Shown: positions 18,599-26,941, numbered from the stretch's first letter. The stretch: DNA of 45,981 nt from Streptomyces sp. WAC 04229 (GCF_003947455.1 NZ_QHJH01000042.1:1-45981); one strand, 5' to 3'. Made by a program: numbers and translations. Notes: generated from the sequence alone by a model not told the origin.

Positions 18599-18649
18599 TC
18601 ACTGCGGACCGGCGCGCCTGCTGCCAATAATCATGGCGAACGAGAGCAC
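18599..18649 (-). CDS. Candidate leader peptide with tandem Ile codons, upstream of citramalate synthase
   Basis: A 16-codon frame reads MLSFAMIIGSRRAGPQ from GTG, or 11 codons from the inner ATG at 18634. The two Ile codons are both ATT, which is rare in this GC-rich genome, where ATC dominates. CAGACT lies six bases before the GTG, consistent with a leaderless transcript starting at the first codon; there is no Shine-Dalgarno sequence. It is followed by a hairpin and then by a terminator before an isoleucine-pathway gene, the layout of ribosome-mediated attenuation. It was recognised from layout and not from homology. Confidence 0.6.
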   Translation of the reverse strand: MLSFAMIIGSRRAGPQ

Positions 18650-18715
18650 GGGGGCAGTCTGGCACATTCCGTCCAGCCGCTCACCGGGCGTCTCAGGATG
18701 CGAGCGGTGCCCTGG

Positions 18716-19324
18716 TCAGGCGTCCGTGAAGAGGCAGTCCGCCAGGAATTCCCGCGCGTGGGCGAGGACCTGCGCCCGGTCTGTCCCGCGCAGGCCGATC
18801 GCCACGTGGATGGCGAGGCCGTCGAGGAGGGCCCGCAGCCGGGACGCGAACCGGTCGGGGTCGACGCGGCGGAACTCGCCGCGCGAGACGCCCTCGGCGA
18901 GCAGGGCGACCAGGTCGCGGTGCCAGGCGCCCTCGATCGCGGCCTGCCGGTCGCGGGCGTCGGACTCGTCGGCGGCGCCCTGCGAGCGGTTCCACACCTC
19001 CAGCCACAGCGTCCAGTGCGGGTCGCGGTGGCCGTCGGGGACGTAGAGGTCGACGTACTCCTGGAGGCGTGCACGGGCGGTGCCGGGCCGGGTGAGCAGG
19101 CGGCCGCGTTCGACGCCGAGGCGGCCCTCGCTCCACTCCAGGGTGCGCAGCAGCAGTTCGTCCTTGGAGCGGAAGTAGTAGAGGAGGTGGCCGCTGCTCA
19201 TGCCGACCTCGCGGCCGAGCGCCGCCATGGTCAGCTTCTCCAGGCCGCGCTCGGCGATCATCTCCATGGCGGCGGCGAGCACGTCCTCGCGCGGCGGCGC
19301 CTGTCTGCGCCCACCACCGGCCAT
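18716..19324 (-). CDS. TetR family regulator of the urease-like/agmatine deiminase operon
   Basis: 202 residues. The helix-turn-helix is EDVLAAAMEMIAERGLEKLTMAALGREVGMSSGHLLYYFRSKDELLL, with the YYFRSKDELL end typical of TetR proteins. The C-terminal domain contains WTLWLEVWNRS, as in regulators of the BetI-like type. The ATG has AGGAG 6 nt upstream and begins 9 nt after the agmatine deiminase stop, making it the last gene of a four-gene operon. The likely binding site is the palindrome between ureAB and the divergent permease, giving autoregulation of the whole module. The ligand is unknown. Confidence 0.88.
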   Translation of the reverse strand: MAGGGRRQAPPREDVLAAAMEMIAERGLEKLTMAALGREVGMSSGHLLYYFRSKDELLLRTLEWSEGRLGVERGRLLTRPGTARARLQEYVDLYVPDGHRDPHWTLWLEVWNRSQGAADESDARDRQAAIEGAWHRDLVALLAEGVSRGEFRRVDPDRFASRLRALLDGLAIHVAIGLRGTDRAQVLAHAREFLADCLFTDA

Positions 19325-19333
19325 GTCCCGCTC

Positions 19334-20377
19334 CTAGGTCGTCTGGATCCTCGGCTGCTGCTGCGTGATGCAGTGGATGCCCCCGCCCCCCGCGAAGATC
19401 GTACGCGCGTCCACCAGGGTCACCGTCCGCCGCGGGTGCAGGCGGCGGAAGATACCGGCCGCGATCTCGTCGCGCGGGTCGTCGAAGGCGCACAGGACGA
19501 CGCCGCCGTTGCACAGGTAGTGGTTGATGTAGGAGTAGTCGGCCCAGTGGCCGTCGGCCTCCAGGACGGTCGGGGCGGGAACCTCGACGACCTCCAGGCG
19601 GCGGCCCCGGGCGTCGGTGGCGGCGCGCAGGACGCCGATGGCCTCCTTGGTCACCTCGTGGTCGGGGTGGGCCGGGTCCGGCTGGTGGTGGGCGACGACG
19701 ACGCCCGGCGCGGCGAAGGCGGCGACGATGTCGACGTGGCCGAGGGTGCCGAAGCCGTTGGGCGGGTAGTCGCCGGTGAGGCCGCGGGGCAGCCAGATCG
19801 CCTTGCTGGTGCCGAGGTGGGCGTGCACCTCCGCCTCGACCCGCTCCCTGGTCCAGCCGGGGTTGCGTTCGGGCCCGAGCTGCACGGTCTCGGTGAGCAG
19901 CACGGTGCCCTCGCCGTCTACGTGGATGCCGCCGCCCTCGTTGACGAGCGGCGAGGCGTAGGTCCGGGCGCCCGCGAGGTCGGCGACGTGCGCGCCGATC
20001 TTCGCGTCGTGCTCCCAGCGGGCCCACTCCTGCGCGCCCCAGCCGTTGAAGGTCCAGTCGACCGCGGCCAGCCCGTCCGGTCCGGTGAGGAAGGTGGGGC
20101 CGATGTCCCGCATCCACGCGTCGTCCAGCTCGCGTTCGACGGTGTCGATGCCGTCGCCGAGCAGCGCCCGCGCCTCGGCGGACCGGCCCGGACCGCACAC
20201 CACGGTCACCGGTTCGAAGCGGCGCACGGCGCGGGCGACACCGGCCCAGGCGATGTGCGCGGCGGCCAGGTCCCCGGGGTCCTCGAAGGTGGGGTTGGGG
20301 CCCGGCCACGCCATCCAGGTGCGTTCGTGCGGGGCCCACTCGGCGGGCATGCGGAAGCCGTCGGCGGCAGGGGTCAT
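19334..20377 (-). CDS. aguA: Agmatine deiminase (agmatine iminohydrolase)
   Basis: 347 residues. It is predicted to convert agmatine to N-carbamoylputrescine and ammonia (peptidylarginine deiminase superfamily, five-blade propeller). Family signatures are MPAEWAPHERTWMAWP at the N terminus, DDAWMRDIGPTF, LVNEGGGIHVDGEGT with the catalytic acid and His region, YSYINHYLCNGGVV, and the C-terminal GGGGIHCITQQQP with nucleophile Cys336. ATG 20377 is 11 nt after the ureC stop. No N-carbamoylputrescine amidohydrolase (AguB) gene is nearby, so the fate of the product is open; the adjacent urease-like enzyme is a candidate. Confidence 0.93.
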   Translation of the reverse strand: MTPAADGFRMPAEWAPHERTWMAWPGPNPTFEDPGDLAAAHIAWAGVARAVRRFEPVTVVCGPGRSAEARALLGDGIDTVERELDDAWMRDIGPTFLTGPDGLAAVDWTFNGWGAQEWARWEHDAKIGAHVADLAGARTYASPLVNEGGGIHVDGEGTVLLTETVQLGPERNPGWTRERVEAEVHAHLGTSKAIWLPRGLTGDYPPNGFGTLGHVDIVAAFAAPGVVVAHHQPDPAHPDHEVTKEAIGVLRAATDARGRRLEVVEVPAPTVLEADGHWADYSYINHYLCNGGVVLCAFDDPRDEIAAGIFRRLHPRRTVTLVDARTIFAGGGGIHCITQQQPRIQTT

Positions 20378-20388
20378 GGCGGGCACCT

Positions 20389-22104
20389 TCACAGGAAGTA
20401 GAGGCGGTTGAGGGAGACGGACTCGGCGGGTTCGGAGCGCAGCGGGTCGCCGTCCAGGGTGACCAGGCCGGTGCGCCGGTCGACGTCGACCTGTCCGGTG
20501 CGGGAGTTCAGGCGCAGGTCGGCCGGTCCGATGGAGCGGGTGCCGCGCACGGCGACCCGGCGGCGGCGGGTGGGCATCGTGTCGTGCCCCTGGTCCACGG
20601 CGGCCTGCGCGACGAAGGCGACGGAGATCTCGGCGGGGGTGGCGCCGTGCGCGCCGAACTGCGGGCCGAGGACGAGGGGTTCGCAGGTGTCGGTCGCCGC
20701 GTTCGGGTCGCCGACCACGCCGTACGCCGGGAAGCCCGCCTTGAGGACGAGCTGCGGCTTGGCGCCGAAGTACTCCGGGCGCCACAGCACGATGTCGGCG
20801 AGCTTGCCGGCCTCGATGGAGCCGACCTCGTGCGCGAGGCCGTGGGCGATGGCGGGGTTGACGGTCAGCTTCGCCATGTAGCGCAGGACGCGCTCGTTGT
20901 CGTTGTCGTCGTCGGGGGCGCCGAACTCGGCCTTCATCTTGCCCGCCATCGCGAAGGTGCGGCGGACCGTCTCGCCGGCCCGGCCCATGCCCTGGGCGTC
21001 GGAGGAGGTGATGCCGATGGCTCCCAGGTCGTGCAGCACGTCCTCGGCGCCCATGGTCCCCTCGCGGATGCGGTCGCGGGCCATGGCGGCGTCGCCCGGC
21101 AGTTCGGTCTTGAGGTCGTGGACGGAGACGATCATGCCGTAGTGCTCGGCCACCGCGTCCCGGCCGAACGGCAGGGTGGGGTTGGTGGAGGAGCCGATGA
21201 CGTTGGGGACGCCGGCCATCTTCAGCACGTTGGGGACGTGTCCGCCGCCGCAGCCCTCGATGTGGAAGGCGTGGATGGTGCGGCCCTCCAGGACACGGAG
21301 GGTGTCCTCGACCGACAGGCACTCGTTGAGGCCGTCGCTGTGCAGGGCGACCTGGACGTCGTGCTCCTCGGCGACGCGCAGCGCGGTGTCGAGGGCGCGG
21401 GTGTGGGCGCCCATGTCCTCGTGCACCTTGAAGCCGGACGCGCCGCCCTCGGCCAGCGCCTCGATCAGCGGTGCCTCGTGGGACGAGGAACCCCGGCCCA
21501 GGAACCCGATGTTGACCGGCCAGGCGTCGAAGGCGCCGAACGCGTGCTTCAGCGCCCAGGGCGAGTTGACGCCGACGCCCCAGACCGGCCCGAACTCCTG
21601 GCCGATGATCGTCGTCACGCCGGAGGCGAGCGACGCCTCCATGATGCGCGGGGAGAGCAGGTGGACGTGGGTGTCGACGGCTCCGGCGGTGGCGATCAGG
21701 CCCTCGCCGGAGACGATGGACGTGCCGGTGCCGACGACCACCTCGACGCCGTCGAGGGTGTCGGGGTTGCCGGCCCGGCCGATGGCGTGGATGCGGCCCT
21801 CGCGGATGCCGATGGACACCTTGCGGATGCCCTGGACCGCGTCGATGACGACGACGTTGCTGATGACGACGTCGCAGGTCTCGCGCACCGCGGCGGCCTT
21901 GAGGTGCAGCCCGTCGCGGGCGGTCTTGCCGAACCCGGCCAGGAACTCGTCGCCCTGGAGCTGGGCGTCGGACTCGACGCGGATCACCAGCCCCGAGTCG
22001 CCGAGGCGCAGCCGGTCGCCCGCACGGGGGCCGTGGGTGGCGGCGTAGGCGTACGGGTCGATGTGGATCGACTCACTGATCTCGCGTCCCTTGGAGCGGC
22101 TCAT
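20389..22104 (-). CDS. ureC: Urease alpha subunit-like amidohydrolase
   Basis: 571 residues, normal UreC length. Nickel ligands by alignment to Klebsiella urease are all present: His146 and His148 (DTHVHLL), the carbamylated Lys226 (GFKVHEDMG), His255 (ALHSDGLNE), His281 (FHIEGCGGGH) and Asp369 (TSSDAQGMG). The catalytic His329 in the flap is kept. The neighbouring residue, normally Cys (VCHHLD), is Val328 in MIVSVHDLK, and the usual KIHEDWG is KVHEDMG. It starts with ATG overlapping the ureAB stop (ATGA). There are no ureD, E, F or G genes here, so maturation would depend on another locus. It may be a urease or an enzyme for a substituted urea. Confidence 0.85.
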   Translation of the reverse strand: MSRSKGREISESIHIDPYAYAATHGPRAGDRLRLGDSGLVIRVESDAQLQGDEFLAGFGKTARDGLHLKAAAVRETCDVVISNVVVIDAVQGIRKVSIGIREGRIHAIGRAGNPDTLDGVEVVVGTGTSIVSGEGLIATAGAVDTHVHLLSPRIMEASLASGVTTIIGQEFGPVWGVGVNSPWALKHAFGAFDAWPVNIGFLGRGSSSHEAPLIEALAEGGASGFKVHEDMGAHTRALDTALRVAEEHDVQVALHSDGLNECLSVEDTLRVLEGRTIHAFHIEGCGGGHVPNVLKMAGVPNVIGSSTNPTLPFGRDAVAEHYGMIVSVHDLKTELPGDAAMARDRIREGTMGAEDVLHDLGAIGITSSDAQGMGRAGETVRRTFAMAGKMKAEFGAPDDDNDNERVLRYMAKLTVNPAIAHGLAHEVGSIEAGKLADIVLWRPEYFGAKPQLVLKAGFPAYGVVGDPNAATDTCEPLVLGPQFGAHGATPAEISVAFVAQAAVDQGHDTMPTRRRRVAVRGTRSIGPADLRLNSRTGQVDVDRRTGLVTLDGDPLRSEPAESVSLNRLYFL

Positions 22105-22817
22105 CGCACGCCTCCTTCCGGTGATCCGTCTGCTACGGGGGGCACGCCCAGGTATCCGCAGGCCGCCGCCCGCCGCAGGGCCTCCTCCTTGGCGCCCGGC
22201 GCGTCCAGCGGCCCGTCGACCAGTCCGGCGAACCCGATCGCGATCCGCCGCCCGCCGATGGGCACCAGGCCGACCTCGGCGCTCTCGCCGGGCCCGAAGC
22301 GGACGGAGGACCCGGCGGGGACCGCGAGACGCATGCCGTAGGCCCGCTCTCGGTCGAAGTCCAGGCGCGGGTTGGCCTCGAAGAAGTGGAAGTGGGAGGT
22401 CACGGAGACCGGCACGGTCGCGGTGTTGGTGACCGGCAGCCGGAGCGCGGCCTCGGGTTCGGCGTGGTCGGGCCCCGGCAGCAGGGCCCCCGGGCCCGCC
22501 GGGCCCAGTCCCCCGCCCCCGATCGGCGCGGAGACGACCGCGAGCCGGGAGCCGTCGTCGAAGACGGCCTCCACGTGGACCTCGGTGACCACGTCCGCGA
22601 CTCCGGGCAGCACGTCGTCCGGGCCGAGCACGGACCGGGCCCGCTCGACGGCCTCGGCGAGACGGGCACCGTCGCGGGCGGCCTCGCACACGGTGTCCGC
22701 GATCAGCGCGGTCGCCTCCGGCACGTTCAGCCGGAGCCCGCGGCTTTGGCGGGCCCGGGCCAGCTCGGCCGCCCCGAAGAGCAGCAGCCGGTCACGTTCC
22801 GTGGGGGTCAGTCTCAC
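22101..22817 (-). CDS. ureAB: Fused urease gamma-beta subunits
   Basis: 238 residues. The UreA part (about 1-100) runs RLTPTERDRLLLFGAAELARARQSRG, LNVPEATALIADTVCEAARDG, TEVHVEAVFDDGSRLAVV. The UreB part (about 120-230) has VTSHFHFFEANPRLDFDRERAYGMRLAVPAGSSVRF and LVPIGGRRIAIGFAGLVDG. Fused AB chains are known in other bacteria such as Helicobacter. GTG 22817 is chosen because AAGGAGG is 9 nt upstream; the ATG at 22838 would place that ribosome binding site inside the gene. It is the first gene of the operon ureAB-ureC-aguA-tetR and overlaps ureC by 4 nt. Confidence 0.88.
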   Translation of the reverse strand: MRLTPTERDRLLLFGAAELARARQSRGLRLNVPEATALIADTVCEAARDGARLAEAVERARSVLGPDDVLPGVADVVTEVHVEAVFDDGSRLAVVSAPIGGGGLGPAGPGALLPGPDHAEPEAALRLPVTNTATVPVSVTSHFHFFEANPRLDFDRERAYGMRLAVPAGSSVRFGPGESAEVGLVPIGGRRIAIGFAGLVDGPLDAPGAKEEALRRAAACGYLGVPPVADGSPEGGVR

Positions 22818-22844
22818 GACGCGGCACCTCCTTGCCATCCCGAC

Positions 22845-22932
22845 TTTAGAGCACCACTCTAAACAGAGCATCCCTCGAACGGAACCATTGACGGGCAGCA
22901 CAAGCAGACGTCACATTGAACGTCGCTCTAAA
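22845..22932. promoter_or_regulatory. Divergent control region with palindromic operator (ureAB / NCS1 permease)
   Basis: TTTAGAG-CACCA-CTCTAAA at 22845-22863 is a perfect 7-bp inverted repeat with a 5-bp spacer. A second site at 22914-22932 ends in the same CTCTAAA and matches the first at 12 of 19 positions. The first lies next to ureAB and the second next to the permease, so one repressor could control both directions. The TetR encoded by the operon is the obvious candidate. Confidence 0.65.
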
Positions 22933-22962
22933 CCATCAGGCGGCCGTCGAAGGAGACCAGCC

Positions 22963-24417
22963 ATGCCGATCGAACAGCGCGGAGTCGACACCATCCCCGA
23001 GGAGGAACGCACCAGCGGGCCCAGGGATCTCGTCTCGATCCTGCTGGGCTCCAACCTCTGCCTCGGCGTGATCGTCTTCGGCTGGCTGCCGCCCTCCTTC
23101 GGCCTGGGCTGGTGGGCGTCGGTCGGCGCGGTGGTGGCGGGCACGGTCGCCGGCACGCTGTTCACGGCACCGCTCGCGCTGGTCTCGCTGCGCACCGGCA
23201 CCAACCTGTCCACGTCGTCCGGCGCCCAGTTCGGCGTGCGCGGGCGGCTGGTGGGTTCGGTGGTCGGGCTGCTGCTGGCCCTCGGCTACACGGCGCTGAC
23301 CGTGTGGATCGGCGGGGACGTGATGATGGGCGTGCTCGGCCGCCTCGTCGGACTCCCGCAGGGCGGGGCCGCGTACGCCGTCGTCTACGGCCTGCTCGCC
23401 GCGGCGACCGTCGCGGGCGCGGTCTACGGCTACCGGGTGCTGCTCGCCATGTCGAAGGTGCTGGCCTACGGCATGACGGCCCTGCTGGTCCTGGGCGTGA
23501 TCGCCTACGCACCCGACTTCACCACCGCCGCGCTCCCCGAGGCCGGCGGCTACCTGCTGGGCGGCTTCTGGCCGACGTGGCTGCTCGCCGCCGTGGCCGC
23601 GGGACTGTCGGGGCCGATCGCCTTCATCACGCTGCTCGGCGACTACACCCGCTACATCTCACCGGCCCGCTTCTCCTCGCGCCGGGTGCTGCACGCGACC
23701 TGGCTGGGGCTGATGCTGGGGCTGCTCGTGCCGCAGCTCTTCGGCACCTTCACGGCGTACGCCGCCCGTGCCGCCCTCGACTACGCGGGCCCGCTGGTCG
23801 ACGCCGCCCCCGCCTGGTACCTGGTACCGCTGCTGCTGGCCGCCTCGGCCGGCTCGGTGGGCAACGCCGGGCTGATGCTCTACTCGATGGGCCTCGACCT
23901 GGACGCCATCCTGCCGCGCGCCTCCCGCGCCCGCGCCACCTGTGCCGTCGCCGTCGTCGCGACGGCCTGCGTGTTCGCCGGGCACTACGCCTGGGACGCG
24001 CAGTCGGCGATGACGTCGTTCGTGCTGCTGCTCACGGCGATCGGCACGCCGTGGGCGGTCATCACGATGATCGGCTCGGTCCGCTGCGGCGGGGTCTACG
24101 ACGCCGACGCGCTCCAGGTCTTCAACCGCCGCGCGCGGGGCGGGATCTACTGGTACCGCGCCGGCTGGAACGTCCCCGCGACGGCCGCCTGGGCGGTGGG
24201 CGCGACGGTGGGCGTCCTGGCCGTGTCCCTGCCGTCCTACGAGGGCCCCCTGCTGTCCCTGACCGGCGGGGTGGACTGCAGCTTCCTGCTGTCGGGCCTG
24301 GTGGGCGGGGTGGTCTACGTGATCGCGGTGCCGGGTGCCGTCGCGTCCGCGGCGAGCGCGACGGAGCTCGCGCCGGCTGCCGCTTCCCCGAGCGAGTCGG
24401 GTGGTGGGCGGGCATAG
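22963..24417 (+). CDS. NCS1 family nucleobase/ureide:cation symporter
   Basis: 484 residues with about twelve membrane segments, of the purine-cytosine permease family (NCS1). The family pattern includes DLVSILLGSNLCLGVIVFGWLP, LSTSSGAQFGVRGRLVGS, a GPIAFITLLGDYTRYI segment in the middle, and GLMLYSMGLDLDAILP. Members import cytosine, purines, allantoin, hydantoins or thiamin. AAGGAG lies 8 nt before the ATG. It is divergent from ureAB and shares the palindromic operator region, so it probably imports a nitrogen compound handled by the operon; the substrate is unknown. Confidence 0.9.
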   Translation: MPIEQRGVDTIPEEERTSGPRDLVSILLGSNLCLGVIVFGWLPPSFGLGWWASVGAVVAGTVAGTLFTAPLALVSLRTGTNLSTSSGAQFGVRGRLVGSVVGLLLALGYTALTVWIGGDVMMGVLGRLVGLPQGGAAYAVVYGLLAAATVAGAVYGYRVLLAMSKVLAYGMTALLVLGVIAYAPDFTTAALPEAGGYLLGGFWPTWLLAAVAAGLSGPIAFITLLGDYTRYISPARFSSRRVLHATWLGLMLGLLVPQLFGTFTAYAARAALDYAGPLVDAAPAWYLVPLLLAASAGSVGNAGLMLYSMGLDLDAILPRASRARATCAVAVVATACVFAGHYAWDAQSAMTSFVLLLTAIGTPWAVITMIGSVRCGGVYDADALQVFNRRARGGIYWYRAGWNVPATAAWAVGATVGVLAVSLPSYEGPLLSLTGGVDCSFLLSGLVGGVVYVIAVPGAVASAASATELAPAAASPSESGGGRA

Positions 24418-24427
24418 GCCGGGATCC

Positions 24428-24455
24428 GGGGCGGGCCCCCGGCAGGGCCCGCCCC
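24428..24455. terminator. Bidirectional terminator between permease and ilvE
   Basis: A perfect 11-bp stem GGGGCGGGCCC/GGGCCCGCCCC with a CCGGCA loop, in the 50-nt gap between convergent genes. Confidence 0.75.
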
Positions 24456-24467
24456 ACGCCGGGTACG

Positions 24468-25556
24468 TCAGGCCAGCCGGTGCATCCAGCCGTGCTTGTC
24501 CTCGGCCTTGCCCCGCTGGATGTCCAGCAGCGCCGTACGCAGCCGCTGCGTCACCTCGCCCGGCTCGCCCCCGCTCTGCTTCCACTCCGCACCGGCCCGC
24601 TTCACCGTGCCGACCGGCGTGATCACCGCGGCGGTGCCGCAGGCGAAGACCTCGGTGAGGGTGCCGTTCTCCGAGTCGCGCTGCCACTGCTCGACCGAGA
24701 CGCGGCCCTCCTCCGCCTCGTAGCCGAGGTCACGGGCGACGGTGAGCAGGGAGTCCCGGGTGACGCCCTCCAGGATGGAACCGGTGAGGGAGGGCGTGAT
24801 GATCTTGTCGCCGTACACGAAGTACAGGTTCATGCCGCCCAGTTCCTCGACCCACTGGTGCTCGACCGCGTCGAGGTAGCAGACCTGGTCGCAGCCCTTG
24901 GCCGCCGCCTCCGCCTGCGCGAGCAGCGACGCGGCGTAGTTGCCGCCGGTCTTGGCGTCGCCCATGCCGCCGGGGACGGCGCGGACGCGGTCCTCGGAGA
25001 CCCAGATGGAGACCGGCTTGACACCGCCCGGGAAGTAGGCGCCGGCCGGGGAGGCGATGACCAGGAAGAGGTACTCGCCGGCCGGCTTGACACCCAGGCC
25101 GACCTCGGTGGCGATCATGAAGGGGCGCAGGTAGAGGGATTCCTCACCGCCGTGCGCCGGGACCCAGTCCTGGTCCTGGCGGACCAGCGCGTCGCACGCC
25201 TCGATGAACGTCTCCACCGGCAGCTCGGGCATGCCGAGGCGGCGCGAGGAGGCCTGGAAGCGGCGGCCGTTCTTCTCCGGCCGGAAGGTGGCGACGCTCC
25301 CGTCGGGCCGGCGGTAGGCCTTCAGGCCCTCGAAGATCTCCTGCGCGTAGTGCAGGACCATGGTGGCCGGGTCGAGGGAGAGCGGGGCGTACGGGACGAG
25401 CTGACCGTCGTGCCAGCCGCGGCCCTCGGTCCACTTGATCGTCACCATGTGGTCGGTGAAGTGGCGGCCGAACCCGGGGTTGGCCAGAATCGCCTGCCGC
25501 TCCGCGTCGGAGAGCGGGTTGGCGGAGGGCTTGAGCTCGATCGTGCGCGTCGTCAT
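24468..25556 (-). CDS. ilvE: Branched-chain amino acid aminotransferase
   Basis: 362 residues, class IV PLP-dependent aminotransferase. It carries out the last step of Ile, Leu and Val synthesis (and the first of their breakdown) using glutamate/2-oxoglutarate. Signatures are YAQEIFEGLKAYRRPDG, RFQASSRRLGMPELP, ESLYLRPFMIATE and the PLP-binding Lys202 in GDAKTGGNYAAS, followed by EELGGMNLYFVYGD. ATG 25556 is chosen over an upstream in-frame start because homologues begin with MTTRTIELKPS-like residues and GAAGGA lies before it. It is about 260 nt downstream of leuB, with a strong terminator between, so it probably has its own promoter. Confidence 0.95.
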   Translation of the reverse strand: MTTRTIELKPSANPLSDAERQAILANPGFGRHFTDHMVTIKWTEGRGWHDGQLVPYAPLSLDPATMVLHYAQEIFEGLKAYRRPDGSVATFRPEKNGRRFQASSRRLGMPELPVETFIEACDALVRQDQDWVPAHGGEESLYLRPFMIATEVGLGVKPAGEYLFLVIASPAGAYFPGGVKPVSIWVSEDRVRAVPGGMGDAKTGGNYAASLLAQAEAAAKGCDQVCYLDAVEHQWVEELGGMNLYFVYGDKIITPSLTGSILEGVTRDSLLTVARDLGYEAEEGRVSVEQWQRDSENGTLTEVFACGTAAVITPVGTVKRAGAEWKQSGGEPGEVTQRLRTALLDIQRGKAEDKHGWMHRLA

Positions 25557-25750
25557 GGGTTGATGTCCTTCACCGGTTTGATTGTGACGGGCCGCTGTCA
25601 CGCCCGTACGGCCGGTGGCCGGTGGCAGGACGTCCGAGCATTCCCTCATGTCACGGCTTCGCGTTCGATTATCGCGCGCGACCGGTGACGGATGAAACGG
25701 GGTGAATGCGGCCCAGGGTCTGATGGTCGCACCTGGCGGACGCAGGAGAA

Positions 25751-25786
25751 AGCCGCCGGGTGCCTTGTTTCTCGGACCCGGCGGCT
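25751..25786 (-). terminator. Terminator after leuB
   Basis: A perfect 11-bp stem, AGCCGCCGGGT with ACCCGGCGGCT, and a 14-nt loop, followed by TTCTCC on the minus strand, 29 nt after the leuB stop. Confidence 0.8.
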
Positions 25787-25815
25787 ACGAAAGGTTTTGT
25801 TTCGAGTGCGCCGGA

Positions 25816-26868
25816 TCAGCCGGCTACTCGGGCGGCGAGCGCGTCGCCGATCTCGGAGGTGGTGCGCGCGGGCAGGTCGCCGCGCTCGCCGAGGTCGGCG
25901 GAGACGGCCTCCTCGATCCGGGCCGCCTCGCCCTCGTACCCGAGGTGGCGCAGGAGCAGGGCGACGGACAGGACCGTGGCGGTCGGGTCGGCCTTGCCCT
26001 GGCCGGCGATGTCGGGGGCGGAGCCGTGCACCGGCTCGAACATCGAGGGGAAGTCGCCGGACGGGTTGATGTTCCCGCTGGCGGCGACGCCGATGCCGCC
26101 GGAGACGGCCGCGGCGAGGTCGGTGATGATGTCGCCGAAGAGGTTGTCGGTGACGATCACGTCGAAGCGCGACGGGTCGGTGACCAGGTAGATGGTCGCG
26201 GCGTCGACGTGGATGTAGTCGGTGGTGACCTCGGGGTACTCCGCGGCCACCTTGTTGAAGATGTCGGTCCACAGGTGGCCCGCGAAGGTCAGCACGTTGT
26301 TCTTGTGGACCAGCGTGAGCTTCTTGCGGGGGCGGGCCTGGGCGCGGGCGAAGGCGTCGCGGACGACGCGCTCGACACCGAAGGCCGTGTTGACGGAGAC
26401 CTCGGTGGCGACCTCGTGCTCGGTGCCCTTGCGGATGGTGCCGCCGTTGCCGGTGTACGGGCCCTCGGTGCCCTCGCGGACGACGACGAAGTCGATCTCC
26501 GGCTGGCCGGCGAGCGGGGTGGCGACACCCGGCAGCAGCTTGGACGGGCGCAGGTTGACGTGGTGGTCGAAGGCGAAGCGGAGCTTGAGCAGGAAGCCGC
26601 GCTCCAGGACGCCGGACGGCACCGTCGGGTCGCCGATGGCGCCGAGCAGGATGGCGTCGTGGCCCTTGAGGGCGTCGAGGTCGGCGTCGGTGAGGGTCTC
26701 ACCGGTGGCGTGGTAGCGCCGGGCGCCGAAGTCGAACTCCTTGGTCTCCAGCTTCACATCCTGCGGAAGGACGGCGGAGAGCACCTTCAGGCCTTCGGCC
26801 ACGACCTCCTGGCCGATGCCGTCACCGGGGATCACTGCGAGATTGAGGCTGCGAGAACTTGCCGACAT
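25816..26868 (-). CDS. leuB: 3-isopropylmalate dehydrogenase
   Basis: 350 residues. It oxidises and decarboxylates 3-isopropylmalate to 2-oxoisocaproate with NAD+ in leucine synthesis. Visible family elements are [12 protein letters not shown] at the N terminus, [20 protein letters not shown] with the substrate-binding arginines, [20 protein letters not shown], the metal-binding [13 protein letters not shown], and [19 protein letters not shown] for NAD binding. It is of the shorter actinobacterial type. ATG 26868 is preferred over an upstream in-frame start at 26904, which would lie in the hairpin region. A small gene lies 73 nt upstream on the same strand with a hairpin between. Confidence 0.94.
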   Translation of the reverse strand: MSASSRSLNLAVIPGDGIGQEVVAEGLKVLSAVLPQDVKLETKEFDFGARRYHATGETLTDADLDALKGHDAILLGAIGDPTVPSGVLERGFLLKLRFAFDHHVNLRPSKLLPGVATPLAGQPEIDFVVVREGTEGPYTGNGGTIRKGTEHEVATEVSVNTAFGVERVVRDAFARAQARPRKKLTLVHKNNVLTFAGHLWTDIFNKVAAEYPEVTTDYIHVDAATIYLVTDPSRFDVIVTDNLFGDIITDLAAAVSGGIGVAASGNINPSGDFPSMFEPVHGSAPDIAGQGKADPTATVLSVALLLRHLGYEGEAARIEEAVSADLGERGDLPARTTSEIGDALAARVAG

Positions 26869-26906
26869 GTGCGGCACCCTACTCCTCGTCCCACGGGATG
26901 ACACGA

Positions 26907-26927
26907 GGCGTCCGGCATGCGGACGCC
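26907..26927 (-). terminator. Hairpin between the small gene and leuB
   Basis: An 8-bp perfect stem GGCGTCCG/CGGACGCC with a 5-nt loop and no T-run. It may be a weak terminator or a processing site. Confidence 0.5.
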
Positions 26928-26941
26928 CCGCTGCCCGCGGC

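Noticed and set aside
18441..18665. 74-codon minus-strand frame starting MPDCPRALVRHD in the cimA leader
   Set aside because: It has no ribosome binding site, runs through the terminator hairpin and shows no branched-chain codon enrichment. The shorter MLSFAMIIGS frame fits the attenuator layout better.
20584..22341. Long plus-strand frame across ureC
   Set aside because: It is a shadow frame rich in Val, Gly and Asp with no domain; ureC on the minus strand has all metal ligands.
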